In this document: piece after piece, positions 1 through 9,600 of the stretch
Numbering within the stretch: the stretch's first letter is position 1
Layout: every line of letters begins with the position of its first letter
From: Castor canadensis
Taxonomy: Eukaryota > Chordata > Mammalia > Rodentia > Castoridae
DNA length: 64,000 nucleotides
Assembly: GCF_047511655.1 (NCBI RefSeq)
Contig: NC_133389.1
Span: 29,177,501 to 29,241,500 of the forward strand
Direction: 5' to 3'
Program-made: the position numbers and the translations under genes
Notes under the pieces: model-generated
Told to the model about the DNA's origin: nothing
Database searches by the model: none
The model's input: only the letters and a program-made list of their open reading frames with translations

Positions 1-344
1 GGATTCAGTTCCCTTTCCCGTAGCGAGTCCTCTTAGGTGGGCTGCCTGCAACGGAAGTGGACCTCTCCTCCCCACCCCCAACCCCCTTGACCCAGCCTGG
101 GCTTTGGGCTTCCTCCTCTGTAAAAGGGGGAGAGGGAACTCCAGGAAGCTGGAGCTGGGGTGGTCACTGGCGATGGCTCAATCCACTGGCGGTGACTAGG
201 TGACACCAGCAGTGGCAGTGGGGTAGTGGAAGCGGAGGGGAACCCCCTGGGTCCCTGGGGACTCCCGAGGCAGGCATCAGCCGCGGGTCCAGGAACGCGG
301 GCCTCACAGGTGTCCGTCGAGGGCGTGGCTCACAGGCTCCGCCC

Positions 345-400
345 CGCAGGGGGCGGGGCCTGCTGGCTATATAAGGCCGGCCTGGGCCTGGACGCCCGGG
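345..400 (+). promoter_or_regulatory. GC box and TATA box of the ELOA2-like retrocopy
   Basis: A GC box (GGGCGGGGCC, 351-360) is followed 8 bases later by TATATAA at 368-374, in a normal core-promoter arrangement. Transcription would begin near 395-405, leaving about 350 nt of GC-rich leader before the ATG at 751. A retrocopy normally lands without a promoter, so these elements were acquired or captured at the site. Activity is inferred from motifs only. Confidence 0.55.
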
Positions 401-1557
401 GCTCTTTTGCTTGAGGGACAGCACACCCCACCGCGCAGCTGCTTGCCGCCGCCACAGGGCCTGTCTCCCGGCTCCGTGCACCAGGCCGCCCGCCCGTGCC
501 GCCGCAGCCTTTACCGTCGCCGAGGACACCGAGGACACCGGCCTGCGCACACCGGGTGGCACCTCCCTCCTCCACCCCACTTCCCGGTGCTGAACCCCAC
601 CACCGTACCTGGCACGCCCCAGGGCCCACCTGCCGCCCAGCTCGCCGCCGCAGGAGCGACTCCCAGCGAACTCCACCAAGCTCCCGTGCGGAGGCCGCCC
701 AAAGCGCCCACCCCACCCGGCACCGCTGCGCGCCAGCGCCCATCGGCGGGATGGCGGCCCAGTGGGCTCGCCAGACGGTGCAGAAGCTGCAGGCGCGCCT
801 GGCCACCCACGCCCACGACCCTCGCGAGCTCCGCCAGTGCTTGGAGAGGCTCTCCGTCTTGCCCATGACAGGGGACATCCTGGCCGACACCGGCGTCCGA
901 AAGACGGTGAGGGGCTTGCGCAAACACCAGCTCGTGGGCAGCTTGGCCAAGGAGCTGGCCGCCCGTTGGAAGATCCTGGCTCTGCTGGATCGCGAGGCGC
1001 GGCCTGAGCACCGGGTCGCTCCTGGCGAGCGCCCCGCAGATGCTCTTCCTGGGCGGCGGCAGCACGGGGAAACGGACGCGCAGCGGGAGCTCGGGCCCCC
1101 TGGCAAGCGAGCTCCCAGTCCCGAGGGCGCGACAGAGCACGGGAGGAAGCGCCCCAGAGAGGCACCAGCTCCTTCCTCAGACTTCCTCAGGCTTCAGGCC
1201 CCTCGGGGGGGCTCCGCGGGGCCCCCTCAGGTGGCCCGGCACCCGTCCACATCCCCGCGGGAGCCCGGACCCGCTGCTCCAGCGGACATCTCTGCAGTAG
1301 GCGGAACCCAGGCCTCCCACGAAGGGCCCGGGCTCCGGCCACGCCCAAGCACCGAGAAAGAATTCCAGGAGCCCGCCTCGTCTTTTCAGGCCTGCCTACA
1401 CTATGAGGAGCCCCCGAAGAAAAAGAAGGCGCCTGGCAAAACTTCTGCCACTTCTACACTGGCAGAGACACAGCCGACAAGAGGTGCCTCCCAAAGCGGC
1501 CCCCGAGACTCCGACTTGCTGGGGAAATTACCTAAGGTGAAGGGACACGAGGAGCCC

Positions 1558-1560
1558 TAG
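1558..1560 (+). other. In-frame TAG stop inside the Elongin A-like frame
   Basis: TAG directly follows KVKGHEEP. Family similarity continues in the same frame on both sides (KLPKV upstream, AAKLEKV downstream), so this is a single nonsense change and not a frameshift. Confidence 0.85.
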
Positions 1561-1880
1561 AAGCCGCAGCCGGCCGAAGCCGATGCGGCCAAGCTGGAGA
1601 AGGTGTCCAGCGCGGCCGCGGCGATGCCGCCGCCGGCACTCCCCTTCCCCGGGGCGCAGGCCAGCTGCAGTCCCCTTCCCGCCCTCCACGCCAGCTCCCC
1701 CTTCCACGCACTGGGAGCGGCAGCGCCGTCTTGGCTCCACGAAGGGGAAGAGGAAGACCAAGACGGAGAGGAAGATCGAGCGGCAGAGGCAGAGGAAGGA
1801 CCCGAGCAAGGGGCCGCATTTACTGGGGGCAGAGTGTATTCCAAGATGCCCGTGTATTCTGGCTCCAAGCGGGGCTCCTT

Positions 1881-1912
1881 CCGCCGCCGCCGCTGCCGCC
1901 GCCGCAGCCAGC
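1881..1912 (+). repeat. CCG/CGC trinucleotide run in the retrocopy
   Basis: A run of CCG/CGC triplets codes for consecutive arginines exactly where Elongin A proteins carry the TLxQQC BC-box. It probably arose by slippage. Confidence 0.7.
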
Positions 1913-2324
1913 AGGACATGCGGGAAGAGACAGGGCTCCTGGAATGCTCCTCGGAAGGAGCGGGAACCCCCGACTGCCTTCCCGAGCCCGCCTGGGAGAC
2001 CTGTAGTCCTGCTCAGCTCTGGCGCACGCAGAAATCTCGCCACGTTCCGGTGGAACAGACAGACCGCTTGTGGAGAAGGCGTTGCAGCAAAGACTTTAAG
2101 GGGGAAACGCCGCGGGAGCGAGAGTCCTGGCGCGAGATGTACCTGCGGCTTCGCGAGGCCCGAGAGCGGCGACTCCAGGCAGTGGCACCAGGATTGTGAG
2201 CGCCCTGCAGATACTGTTCTTGTATTGCTGAGGCAGGAGGAGGAAATATTTGCAATCTTACTACACTAGGCCTTCTTCTACACACATTCTCAAGTCCTCG
2301 ATTGGACTATGCACAGATGAAAAT

Positions 2325-2335
2325 AATAAAATGTG
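2325..2335 (+). terminator. Candidate poly(A) signal
   Basis: AATAATAAAAT lies about 125 bases past the TGA of the ELOA2-like frame and contains AATAAA-like hexamers. It is the first plausible cleavage signal on this strand. Confidence 0.4.
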
Positions 2336-2989
2336 TACCAACCATGGGACCTGGGAAAAATGATGGTTTGCAGGGATGAAAGCAAGCCCAGAATGTTGTT
2401 GGCAAGGTCCGTAATTCCCTGCTCCTGGAGTGGCTGAGTGTTAAACCCTTCTGCTGAGGAACTCAATACCGCCTCAAATGTTAAAATACTTGATTAACGC
2501 TCGGAAGCCTCTGTGTACAAACTCTAGTACCACCCAAAAAAAAATATGTATGTATATATAAAGTCAAATGTAACTGAAAATACATTCCTTTAGGAGATTA
2601 AAAAATACTGACGTAAAAACAGATTTCCCTCATTTTTGTCGGTGGCCCTCATCCAATAAGTATAAATTAATATGGCTTTATTTCAGTGTTATTTTGCATG
2701 TACTCATGAGCGTGTGTATCAATCAAGAAATACATTCCTGTGCATTGATACCAGTTATTAGTTGTTTGAGTTCAATGTTGTTGTCATGTTGAAATAATTG
2801 CTCCTCATAGCTTGCTTGGCCTTAGACAATTTTTAAAATTCTTACGTTCTGTCTGAAAAGAAGGAAGTTGCAGAAGTATACAGATTGGATATAGTCTTAT
2901 ATTAATTAAACACTAAATTTAAACTCAGCAATTGTCCATCCAGCTTTTTGCTACAGTATTAAACTGTAGCTTGTGATTGAAACCTGTAT

Positions 2990-3050
2990 CTGTCAGGATT
3001 CTCCAGAGAGAACCAGTAAGATCATGTACACATGCATGAAGGCACACAGG
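2990..3050 (-). repeat. Short ERVL-type LTR end (fragment)
   Basis: The stretch 'GTCAGGATTCTCCAGAG' plus an AGAACCAGTA-type continuation resembles the reverse-oriented terminal part of MLT2-type LTRs. Only about 60 bases remain. Confidence 0.4.
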
Positions 3051-3554
3051 CACAGAGACATACTTAGTATCCATGGGGAATTGGTTTTAGAAACCCCCTC
3101 CAATACTAAAATCTGTGCAACTGAAAAAAAATAAATAAAAAGACCCAGCCAATATTTTCATTCAAGTCTACATACAGGAAGTAAGAAATCATGTGCAACT
3201 TGAAAAAAATATCAGGTAGAAGGACTATCCTCTTACTTGTGAGAAGGTCGGTCTTTTTTTCTCTTATTTTTGTACATGTATATTCACTTCTTGAACTGAA
3301 TGAATAAGGCACATCCTACTAATGAGGGCAATCAGTGTTTTCCAGTTTACTGATTGAAATATTAATAGCTTCCAGAAACACCTTCACAGACAAACCAGAA
3401 TAATGTCTACTCTATTGGGATACCCAAATGTCTGGGTACTCCATTGCACTAACTAGTTGACACATAAAAGTGACTGTCACAGACCCCATGCCAAAATTAG
3501 TGCATCAGGAACTGAATTTTCTAAACATTCCAAGTATTTATTGTGCGCATTAAA

Positions 3555-3662
3555 AACAGAGTCTAAGGGGCACCCTCTCTTGGGATCTCCCCAACTCTGA
3601 CGGTTCTACTTTCCTGCTTTACACTTTTTCTCTCTCAATAAACTCTCCTGCTTCATACTTAA
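3555..3662 (+). repeat. Probable ERV LTR fragment
   Basis: A pyrimidine-rich block ending in 'CTCTCAATAAACTCTCCTGC' resembles the R/U5 region of a class I retroviral LTR, with an AATAAA signal. No internal retroviral sequence adjoins it. Confidence 0.35.
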
Positions 3663-3699
3663 GAAAACAACAGAGGCCAGGCAAAAGCATGATCAATTT

Positions 3700-3800
3700 A
3701 CTAGTTATCTCAGTCTCAGTGGTAGATCGCTTACCCAGCTACCATGCAAGAGATCCTCTCTTCTAGCTCCAGGACCACAAAAAAAGAAAAAAAAAAAGAA
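3700..3800 (+). repeat. Degenerate ID-like SINE
   Basis: 'CAGTGGTAGATCGCTTACC', a degraded box B and an A-rich tail match an old ID-like tRNA-derived monomer. Confidence 0.5.
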
Positions 3801-4574
3801 TGAGTAAAGTGGGGGGAGACTTGCCAAAGTCCTTTCCCATAAGGAGTTTATGGACCACTGGATTAGTGGGAAGAACCAACCAATAAATATTTGATTGTAG
3901 GGTACATGGTCGGGCATTAAAAAGTAATTAATTGCAACTTTGTGGAATAAAGATGATGTGGTAATTTCTGTTCCCTGCATCAAGGAGGGACACTTCGTCA
4001 CACTGCTGAGAGGGCTGACCAAGAGAGACAAATTAGATGCTAAAGAACAAGAATTTATGGGGCAGAGAAGGAGATCAGGAAGAAAAGTGGAAAAGTAGGA
4101 GACTAGGATACGTGAAAGCCAAGTGAAGCTAAGAATAAATACAAGGTCATTGGTCCCATGCATGGGTATCTCTAAACACCAGAACCACACTTGAGAGATA
4201 GGGCACTAATAGTTCCATTGTATGAATTAGTGATTAAATAATAGCACATGTACCTAAGTGGTTAGTCAAGTGAAAACCAAGATAAGAAGTCAAAAGCATT
4301 TAACACTCATTCTTATGCTCAGCCACAAGGCCTTAGCAAGTCCCAATAAATAACTGTATTTAAAACTGAATTTGAATATATAAACATTTGAGAGACAAGT
4401 GCATAATTTAAACTCAACGCCCAGGAAGTTACCTTTTAGATATTAATCAATTTCTTAAAATATCCATTTCTCTGGAACAACCCCTCAAACAGCAACCGGC
4501 ATGATTCTTTGTACCTAGTAGGCACTTAATAAAATGTAAATAAAGATTGTTCTGGGGTGGGGGGAGTGTAATAA

Positions 4575-4780
4575 GTCTGGGCACCAGTGTAATCCTAGCT
4601 ACTCAGGAGACAGAGATAAGGACTGAGGTTCAAAGCCAGCCCAGGAAAATAGTTACTTAGACTCTATCTCAAAAAATATCGAATTCCCAAAGAAAGGACT
4701 GATGGAGTCGCTCATGTGGTAGAGCACCTGCCTAGCCAGCATCAGGCCCTGAGTTCAAATCCCAGTACTACCAAAAAAAA
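4575..4780 (+). repeat. B1-ID composite SINE
   Basis: The left half is B1-like (GTAATCCTAGCTACTCAGGA). The right half is tRNA-like (GTAGAGCACCTGCCTAG, then GAGTTCAAATCCCAGTACTA) and ends in A8. The RPL6 pseudogene begins directly after this tail. Confidence 0.85.
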
Positions 4781-4786
4781 TCAAGT

Positions 4787-5750
4787 TGAGCTCTTTCCCA
4801 TCTTGATGGCAGGTGAAAAAGCTAGGAAGCTGGACACTAAGAAGAAACCTAACGCCAAGAAGTCTGATGCCTATGGCAAGGTTAAGAAGGATCCCCCTCT
4901 AAAAGACAAAAAAAAAAAAAAAGAAGAAGGATCCTCTCAGGGTAAAAAGCCCAAGAAAGGGAGGCCCCATTTCAGCCAAAACCCAGTCCTAGTTGGAGGA
5001 ATTGGCAGATCCTCCTGATCTGCTATGTATTCCATAAAGACCACGTAAAAGAGGACTCTGTACTCTGCTACCAAATCCAAGGTTGAAAAGGAAAAAGGAG
5101 AAGTTTCTTGCTACCATTACAAAACTAGTTGGTGGTGACAAGAATGGTTGTACACAAATGGTTAAGCTTTGAAAATGTCTAGATATTATCCCACTAAAGA
5201 TGTGCGGAGGAAGCTGTTGAGCCACAACAAACAGCCTTTCTGTCAATATGTAAGGAAACTTCGCACAGGCATCACTCCAGGAACCATTCTAACCATCCTC
5301 ACTAGGCACCACAGGGGCAAGAGAGCGGTTTCCCAGAAACAAGTGAGCAGTGGCTTGCTATGTGACTGGACTTCTTTCCCTTAATCAAGTTCCTCTGTGT
5401 AGAAAACAACAGATATTTGTCATCACAAGTCCACAAAAATTGATGTCAGCAGGTGAAAATCTCCAAACATCTCACTGATGCATACTTTAAGAAGCAGCTG
5501 CAGAAGCCCAGGTACCAGGAAGTCAAGATCTTTGACAAAGAGAAAGAGAAAGACAAGATTACACAGCAGTGCAAGCTTGATCAGGAAGCTGTAGACACAC
5601 AGATTTTACCAAAAATCAAAGATGTTCCTCAGCTCCAGGACTACATACAGTCTGTTTTTGACCTAACAAATGGGATCTAGCCTCACAAAGTGGTGTTCTA
5701 AACTTGTTACCAAAAACCTAATTAAATAACTGATAAATTCAAAACAAAAT
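4787..5750 (+). pseudogene. RPL6P: Processed RPL6 pseudogene
   Basis: This is an intronless copy of ribosomal protein L6 (large-subunit protein eL6). The frame opens at ATG 4806 with [15 protein letters not shown]. Further matches are [22 protein letters not shown] (4940-5010), [33 protein letters not shown] (5270-5330), [15 protein letters not shown] and [18 protein letters not shown], in more than one frame. The copy ends near 5701, where the usual Tyr codon of the C-terminus has become TAG (5677-5679). Stops after 5018 and frameshifts make it non-functional. The leader before the ATG resembles an RP mRNA leader, as expected for an mRNA-derived retrocopy. Confidence 0.93.
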
Positions 5751-5757
5751 CAAATTG

Positions 5758-5900
5758 AGAGCCAGGTATGGTATAATCCCAGCACTCAGAAGGTTGAAGT
5801 AGAAAGATTGCAAGTTTGAGGCCAGCCTGGGTGGCACATGAGTTCAAGGCCAGCCTCATTACATGGCAAGACCCTGTCTCAAAACAAACAAACAAAATCA
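5758..5900 (+). repeat. B1-like SINE
   Basis: TATAATCCCAGCACTCAGAA followed by GAGGCCAGCCTGGGTGGC and GACCCTGTCTCAAAA. An internal segment is partly duplicated. Confidence 0.8.
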
Positions 5901-6279
5901 AATTGAAAATAAATGTAAAAATAAATAACGTGAAGCAGCAAATTCAACCAAATAAAAAAGAAATATTCCAGAAATCCTAATGCAGTAACTGATGTAGGCA
6001 ATCAAATTTCTTGTGGACAGTTCTCTTTATACACAACTCACCAGCTCACTTCCTCCACCTCTGCTATTTTCCCTTTCCCAGAATCCAAATCAGCACAATT
6101 CCTTGTCCTTGACCCAAGAGATGTAGCCATCAGTGAGCATACCTAAATATTGCTCTCAGCACCATCTAGAGACTAAAATAAAAATATATGACTTAGCTCT
6201 CGACCTTCAAGTTACAGGAAATCCATTTGAGAGTCTATACTACATACAGGCAACAGATAATAATATAACTTGACAATTC

Positions 6280-6370
6280 AGGCTGGCAGAGTGGCTCAAG
6301 TGTTAAGAGTACTTCCCTAGCAAGCGTGAGGCCCTGAGTTCAAATCCTAGTACCACAAAGGAAAAATAAA
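6280..6370 (+). repeat. ID-like SINE monomer
   Basis: GGCTCAAGTGTTAAGAGTAC, CTAGCAAGCGTGAGGCCCTG and an A-rich tail, with no B1 half. Confidence 0.85.
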
Positions 6371-6419
6371 TTAAGTAATGACAATTAAATGCAATGGAAT
6401 TGTGTGTGGTACAAGCTCT

Positions 6420-7150
6420 ATGGAGTTTGGAGACATGTCAGATCAGAGAGAATGTGACTAGAGCTGCAGGAGGCAAAAGAGCCTAGAAGGAGAAGGTGGG
6501 TTTTGTCACTGCAGTGTTTTGTAGGTACTGTCAAGGTTTTGGATTTATCCCAAGTATAATGGAAATTCATTAAGAGGATTCTATGGAGACAGATGCAATT
6601 TAAGAAGATCACTCTGATCACTGAATAAAGAATAAACTAAGGAGAGGTGAAAACCATCAGAGAATAGCTAAGAGGCTATTGAAGTGGTTCAGCTGAGAGA
6701 TTATGGGAGCTTGCATCAGGACAGTGGCTGTGGAAACATGGAATATTAAAAACATTATAGAAGTAGAATCAACAAGATTTGTTGATATTCCTTATGTAAA
6801 GATTGGAGAGAATGACTAGAAGGAAGGAGCTATAGATATTCTGAGAATTCATATTTCAACATTTGGGCATATGGTTTCACATTCCCAGACTGGGGAAGAT
6901 GGAAAAGATACAGGTTTTAGATAGTAAGGCTAAAAGTTAAGTATTTAACAAGTCAAGATGCAGATATACCACCAGATATGTCAAATAATCAGCTGACTCA
7001 TTGATTGTCCTCTCCATAGTTCATCTTCTAGGACATGGGTCTGGGGCTGAGCAAAGAAGTCTAGTCCAGAGTTAGTTTGGAGGAGTTTTTGGCATATGGA
7101 TGGTATTAAAGTCATGAAGACATATAAGATCGTATCGGGCTGTGGAGTTT
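6420..7150 (+). repeat. Ancient interspersed repeat (family not named)
   Basis: Phrases such as TTTATCCCAAGTATAATGGA, AAGATCACTCTGATCACTG, AGGCTATTGAAGTGGTTCAG and ATGGTATTAAAGTCATGA match an old mammalian dispersed repeat that I recognise but cannot name reliably. A second copy lies at 16870-17090, and its 5' part probably recurs at 28750-28980. Confidence 0.45.
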
Positions 7151-7551
7151 TCAAGCTTGGAGTGTGTGTTTACAATGCAAGTTTCTTTTTATTTTTTTCT
7201 ATGCAAGTTTCAAGACCTCCTCCTAGAGTTTCTGTTTCAATAAGTCTTTGTGAGGCCTAAGAAACTGCTTTATTAAATGGCAACCTTTTTTCATGCTGAT
7301 GTGAGTAGTTCAGCTCAGATTGGAATGGGCTTAAGTAAAAATCATAGATGAAGAAGTAGCCACAACAAATCCAGCCAAAACTTTCTAGAACTTGGACAGA
7401 AAGGGACACAGACTGGTAGGTAGAGGGGATACCAAACCGTTATCTATTTTTTTTGTATTATTATTTTTTAAAAGGTGGGGATACTATTACACTGGCTCAT
7501 AACCTTTGCTACATATAACAACTTGTTAAATCTTTTTTTAAAATATTGATA

Positions 7552-7672
7552 AGCCAGGCCTGGTGGTTCACGCTTGTAATCCCAGCACTTGGGAGATTCG
7601 AGGGCTGCAGAGCAAGTTCAAGGATAGCCTGGGCTATACAGCAAAACACTGCCTCACAAAACGAAACATCAA
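7552..7672 (+). repeat. B1-like SINE
   Basis: GCCAGGCCTGGTGGTTCACG, TAATCCCAGCACTTGGGAG and GCCTGGGCTATACAGCAA with no ID half. Confidence 0.85.
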
Positions 7673-7949
7673 CAAAAATTTGATAAACTATCCCAAACTA
7701 GTTATCTGAATCTCTAACAGTGGGCCCCAGATATTGTTATGTTTTCAACTTTAATTTTATTCATCCTTTCCCACCCCAAAACATTGTTTTTATCTCCCCA
7801 GTGCCTAGCATATAACATGCTCTCAATTCAAGTTCGCTGTTGTGTAAAGTATTGCTGGCCAGTAACAGATGACGCAGACCACAGGAAACCACGGAATGTA
7901 TTCAAAAGTTCATCTAATCTTCGTGTGAAAAGGATTACAGTCCAATTCC

Positions 7950-8060
7950 CTTACTTTCAAATGGAGAAACAGGAGCTGAGAGGGGAATTAAATGCCTTGA
8001 CAGTCGCGAGTCGGTACCAGAATTCAAGATTTCAACTCAGGTCAGGGCTTTTCTGCCTTT
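7950..8060 (+). repeat. MIR fragment
   Basis: AAATGGAGAAACAGGAGCTG followed by GAATTCAAGATTTCAACTCA matches the MIR core and 3' part, heavily diverged. Confidence 0.6.
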
Positions 8061-8252
8061 CAACAATCTCATTTTGACCACTCCTAAACCTCACCTCAAG
8101 ATTCAGCCTATCTAATACCTCCCCTTCAATACCCAGTTTCATCAGAAACAAACCGACGTCCCAGTCAGCAAACCCGCTCCTCTGATTTGTCCTTGCTGGA
8201 TGTCGGTCTCAAGTCAGCCCAGTACTTGACCAGCAGAGCCTAGGGCCTCTCA

Positions 8253-8264
8253 ATGCGCTTGCGC
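8253..8264. promoter_or_regulatory. NRF1-like palindrome
   Basis: TGCGCTTGCGCC is close to the NRF1 consensus TGCGCATGCGCA. It lies about 150 bases inside KATNAL2, downstream of its first coding exon. Confidence 0.35.
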
Positions 8265-8414
8265 CGTTTGAGCCGCGGCCTCTGTCGCCATAACTACCGA
8301 ACGCACTCTAACCCGCCTTGGGCAACTCGGAGACTTGAATTCCTGGTACAGGTTTTTTTGGTTTTGGGTTTGGGATTTTTTGGGGTGGGGGGGGGTTGTA
8401 TATACTTTCCTTAC

Positions 8415-8465
8415 CGCTTCCCGCGCGTGATGCGTGAGTTTGAGAGTCTGGTAAGAAAGCTCCAT
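8415..8465 (-). CDS. KATNAL2: KATNAL2 first coding exon
   Basis: KATNAL2 is the katanin p60 A-like 2 AAA ATPase, a microtubule-associated protein with an N-terminal LisH domain; published work links it to ciliogenesis and spermatogenesis. On the minus strand, ATG at 8465-8463 opens MELSYQTLKLTHHAREA, the recognisable KATNAL2 N-terminus. The exon ends in phase 0 at 8415 before a good donor (GTAAGG, 8414-8409). The frame past the donor is intronic. The following exon (LisH and onward) was not found between 1 and 8400 and probably lies past the left edge, with the ELOA2-like gene inside this intron. A possible acceptor just 5' of the ATG makes it unclear whether this exon is transcript-initial or internal. 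Confidence 0.88.
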
Positions 8466-8471
8466 CAGACA

Positions 8472-8510
8472 CTGTGTAAGGGCCGTAGAGAAGAGTGAAA
8501 AGAAGCCGGT
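8472..8510 (-). promoter_or_regulatory. Acceptor-like site upstream of the KATNAL2 ATG
   Basis: Read on the minus strand, a pyrimidine tract (TTCTTTTCACTCTTCTCTAC) leads to CCCTTACACAG with the AG at 8473-8472, six bases before the ATG. This would allow splicing from an upstream non-coding exon into the MELSYQ exon. Confidence 0.45.
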
Positions 8511-8579
8511 TACTAGACTGACCAGAACAGCTAAGGAACGCTGCTGTGAGAAACCCGAAGCTTAACCGGCCCGCCCCTT

Positions 8580-8730
8580 CCCAGATTGGCTAACGCTTAG
8601 ACAGCTCAGCCAATCACTAGCCAGAGATGGATTCTTTATTCCGTCAATCAATGTTTAACTGACCAAATTAAAGCAGAGCATTGGCGTAGTCCTAGCCAAT
8701 CAAGTGACCGAGAGGGAATGATTGGTAGAG
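8580..8730 (-). promoter_or_regulatory. CCAAT-box cluster, likely KATNAL2 proximal promoter
   Basis: Four CCAAT/ATTGG motifs occur within about 150 bases: AGATTGGCTA, AGCCAATCAC, AGCCAATCAA and TGATTGGTAG. They sit 120-260 bases upstream of the KATNAL2 ATG. Clustered NF-Y sites are typical of TATA-less promoters. A short, moderately CpG-rich segment (8240-8580) adjoins. Function is inferred. Confidence 0.5.
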
Positions 8731-8769
8731 CGTGGGGGTGGGTTTTGCAATTGCTTTGGTTCTCCTAAT

Positions 8770-9600
8770 ACAGTCTAAAATGCAAGCTACCCAAAATTAT
8801 GTGCCATCGTGTTTTCCTTTGTTTTGACAGTTATTCAGTAGGCCTTTAAAGTGAGCCAGGACTATGTTTTGACATTCCCTCTTAACCCCCATTAAGGTAA
8901 AGGTTTGAAATCCCTTCCTGTTTTTTCTTTGAAATTGTATGTGACCCAGACTGAATCAATCTGCTATGAACACTGTGGCTGTCCGAGGCTTTCTGGACGC
9001 CAACTGTGCATTCAACTTTTCTCCTCCAACTTCTTTGAATCAAACCAATTTTCTTTTTTTTTTTTTTTTCATTTTTCTTTTATTATTCCAATTTTCAGTA
9101 GGAGCAGAAAAGCATGGAGTCTGTTTTCCTCTGCTCCATTTTCTTAATGTATTAACTGGTCTATGCTTCTCTGCTTTCCCTTCTGTATTGCCGTGGATCC
9201 TATTCCAAACTATCCCTGCATCACTCACTTAGGTCTTCTTCATCTACTTTCTCTCCTCAAGATACAAAATATTTAAGTCTTAATTTTTTTTAAAGTTCTC
9301 ATCAGCTAAGTATTGAATCAAATCACTTCTTTCATTCACTTTGAGTTTTCTGAAAGGACTAGCTATCTTCTTCCTCATTTCTTCACCTCACTTTTCAACA
9401 TATTCTACTCCCTCTTCTTTAAAGCAGTTCTTGGTAAAGTCGCCCAAAACTTCCTTATTGGGAAATTCATCTGCAGGTTATTTTACATCCTTTATCTTAT
9501 TCAAACTTGATGCTGTTTGAAATTGCTGACCACTATCTTATAAGTCATCATAGCTATAACTTATTAGACATCTGAAGTATCAGAAAATATGCTACATGAT
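8770..9600. other. Non-genic stretch, nothing recognised
   Basis: AT-rich sequence with a T-run at 9053-9070 and pyrimidine-rich segments. No exon, SINE or named repeat could be supported. Confidence 0.4.

Larger units (their letters stand above)
751..2199 (+). pseudogene. ELOA2: Elongin A2-like intronless retrocopy, interrupted
   Basis: Elongin A proteins are the large subunit of the Elongin (SIII) complex, which stimulates RNA polymerase II elongation and acts as an Elongin B/C-Cullin5 substrate receptor. The ATG at 751 opens a TFIIS N-terminal-like domain (residues 1 to about 80; LPMTGDILADTG, RKTVRGLRKHQ, AARWK). A Lys-rich block similar to the family's central region follows (near residues 215-235, PPKKKKAPGKTSATS). 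Residue wording fits ELOA2 better than ELOA. A TAG at 1558-1560 interrupts the frame after 269 codons. The same frame resumes with AAKLEKV, then SKMPVYSGSK and finally ESWREMYLRLREARERRL, all family hallmarks, ending at TGA 2197-2199. About 150 C-terminal residues are missing, and the BC-box is replaced by an Arg-rich run. It has no introns and lies opposite KATNAL2, as human ELOA2 does. It could still yield a 269-residue TFIIS-N protein, so 'pseudogene' is a judgement. Confidence 0.82.
2340..4570. other. AT-rich non-genic stretch, probable KATNAL2 intron
   Basis: No conserved exon is visible on either strand. Recognisable pieces are LTR scraps near 2990-3050 and 3555-3665 and a degenerate ID-like SINE near 3700-3800. 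The next KATNAL2 exon (LisH region) was looked for on the minus strand and not seen, so it probably lies beyond the left edge. Confidence 0.4.

Noticed and set aside
164-1165. Long minus-strand frame (333 codons) and others at 330-1106 and 511-1140
   Set aside because: They are antisense to the Elongin A-like frame in GC-rich DNA, have Arg/Pro/Ala-rich low-complexity composition and show no family similarity.
3705-4190. Minus-strand frame of 161 codons
   Set aside because: It overlaps a degenerate SINE tail and AT-rich DNA, carries a Phe run from the A-tail and has no recognisable similarity.
1-8400. Further KATNAL2 exons (LisH region) on the minus strand
   Set aside because: Searched by eye for the expected next residues after AREA and found nothing; probably beyond the left edge.
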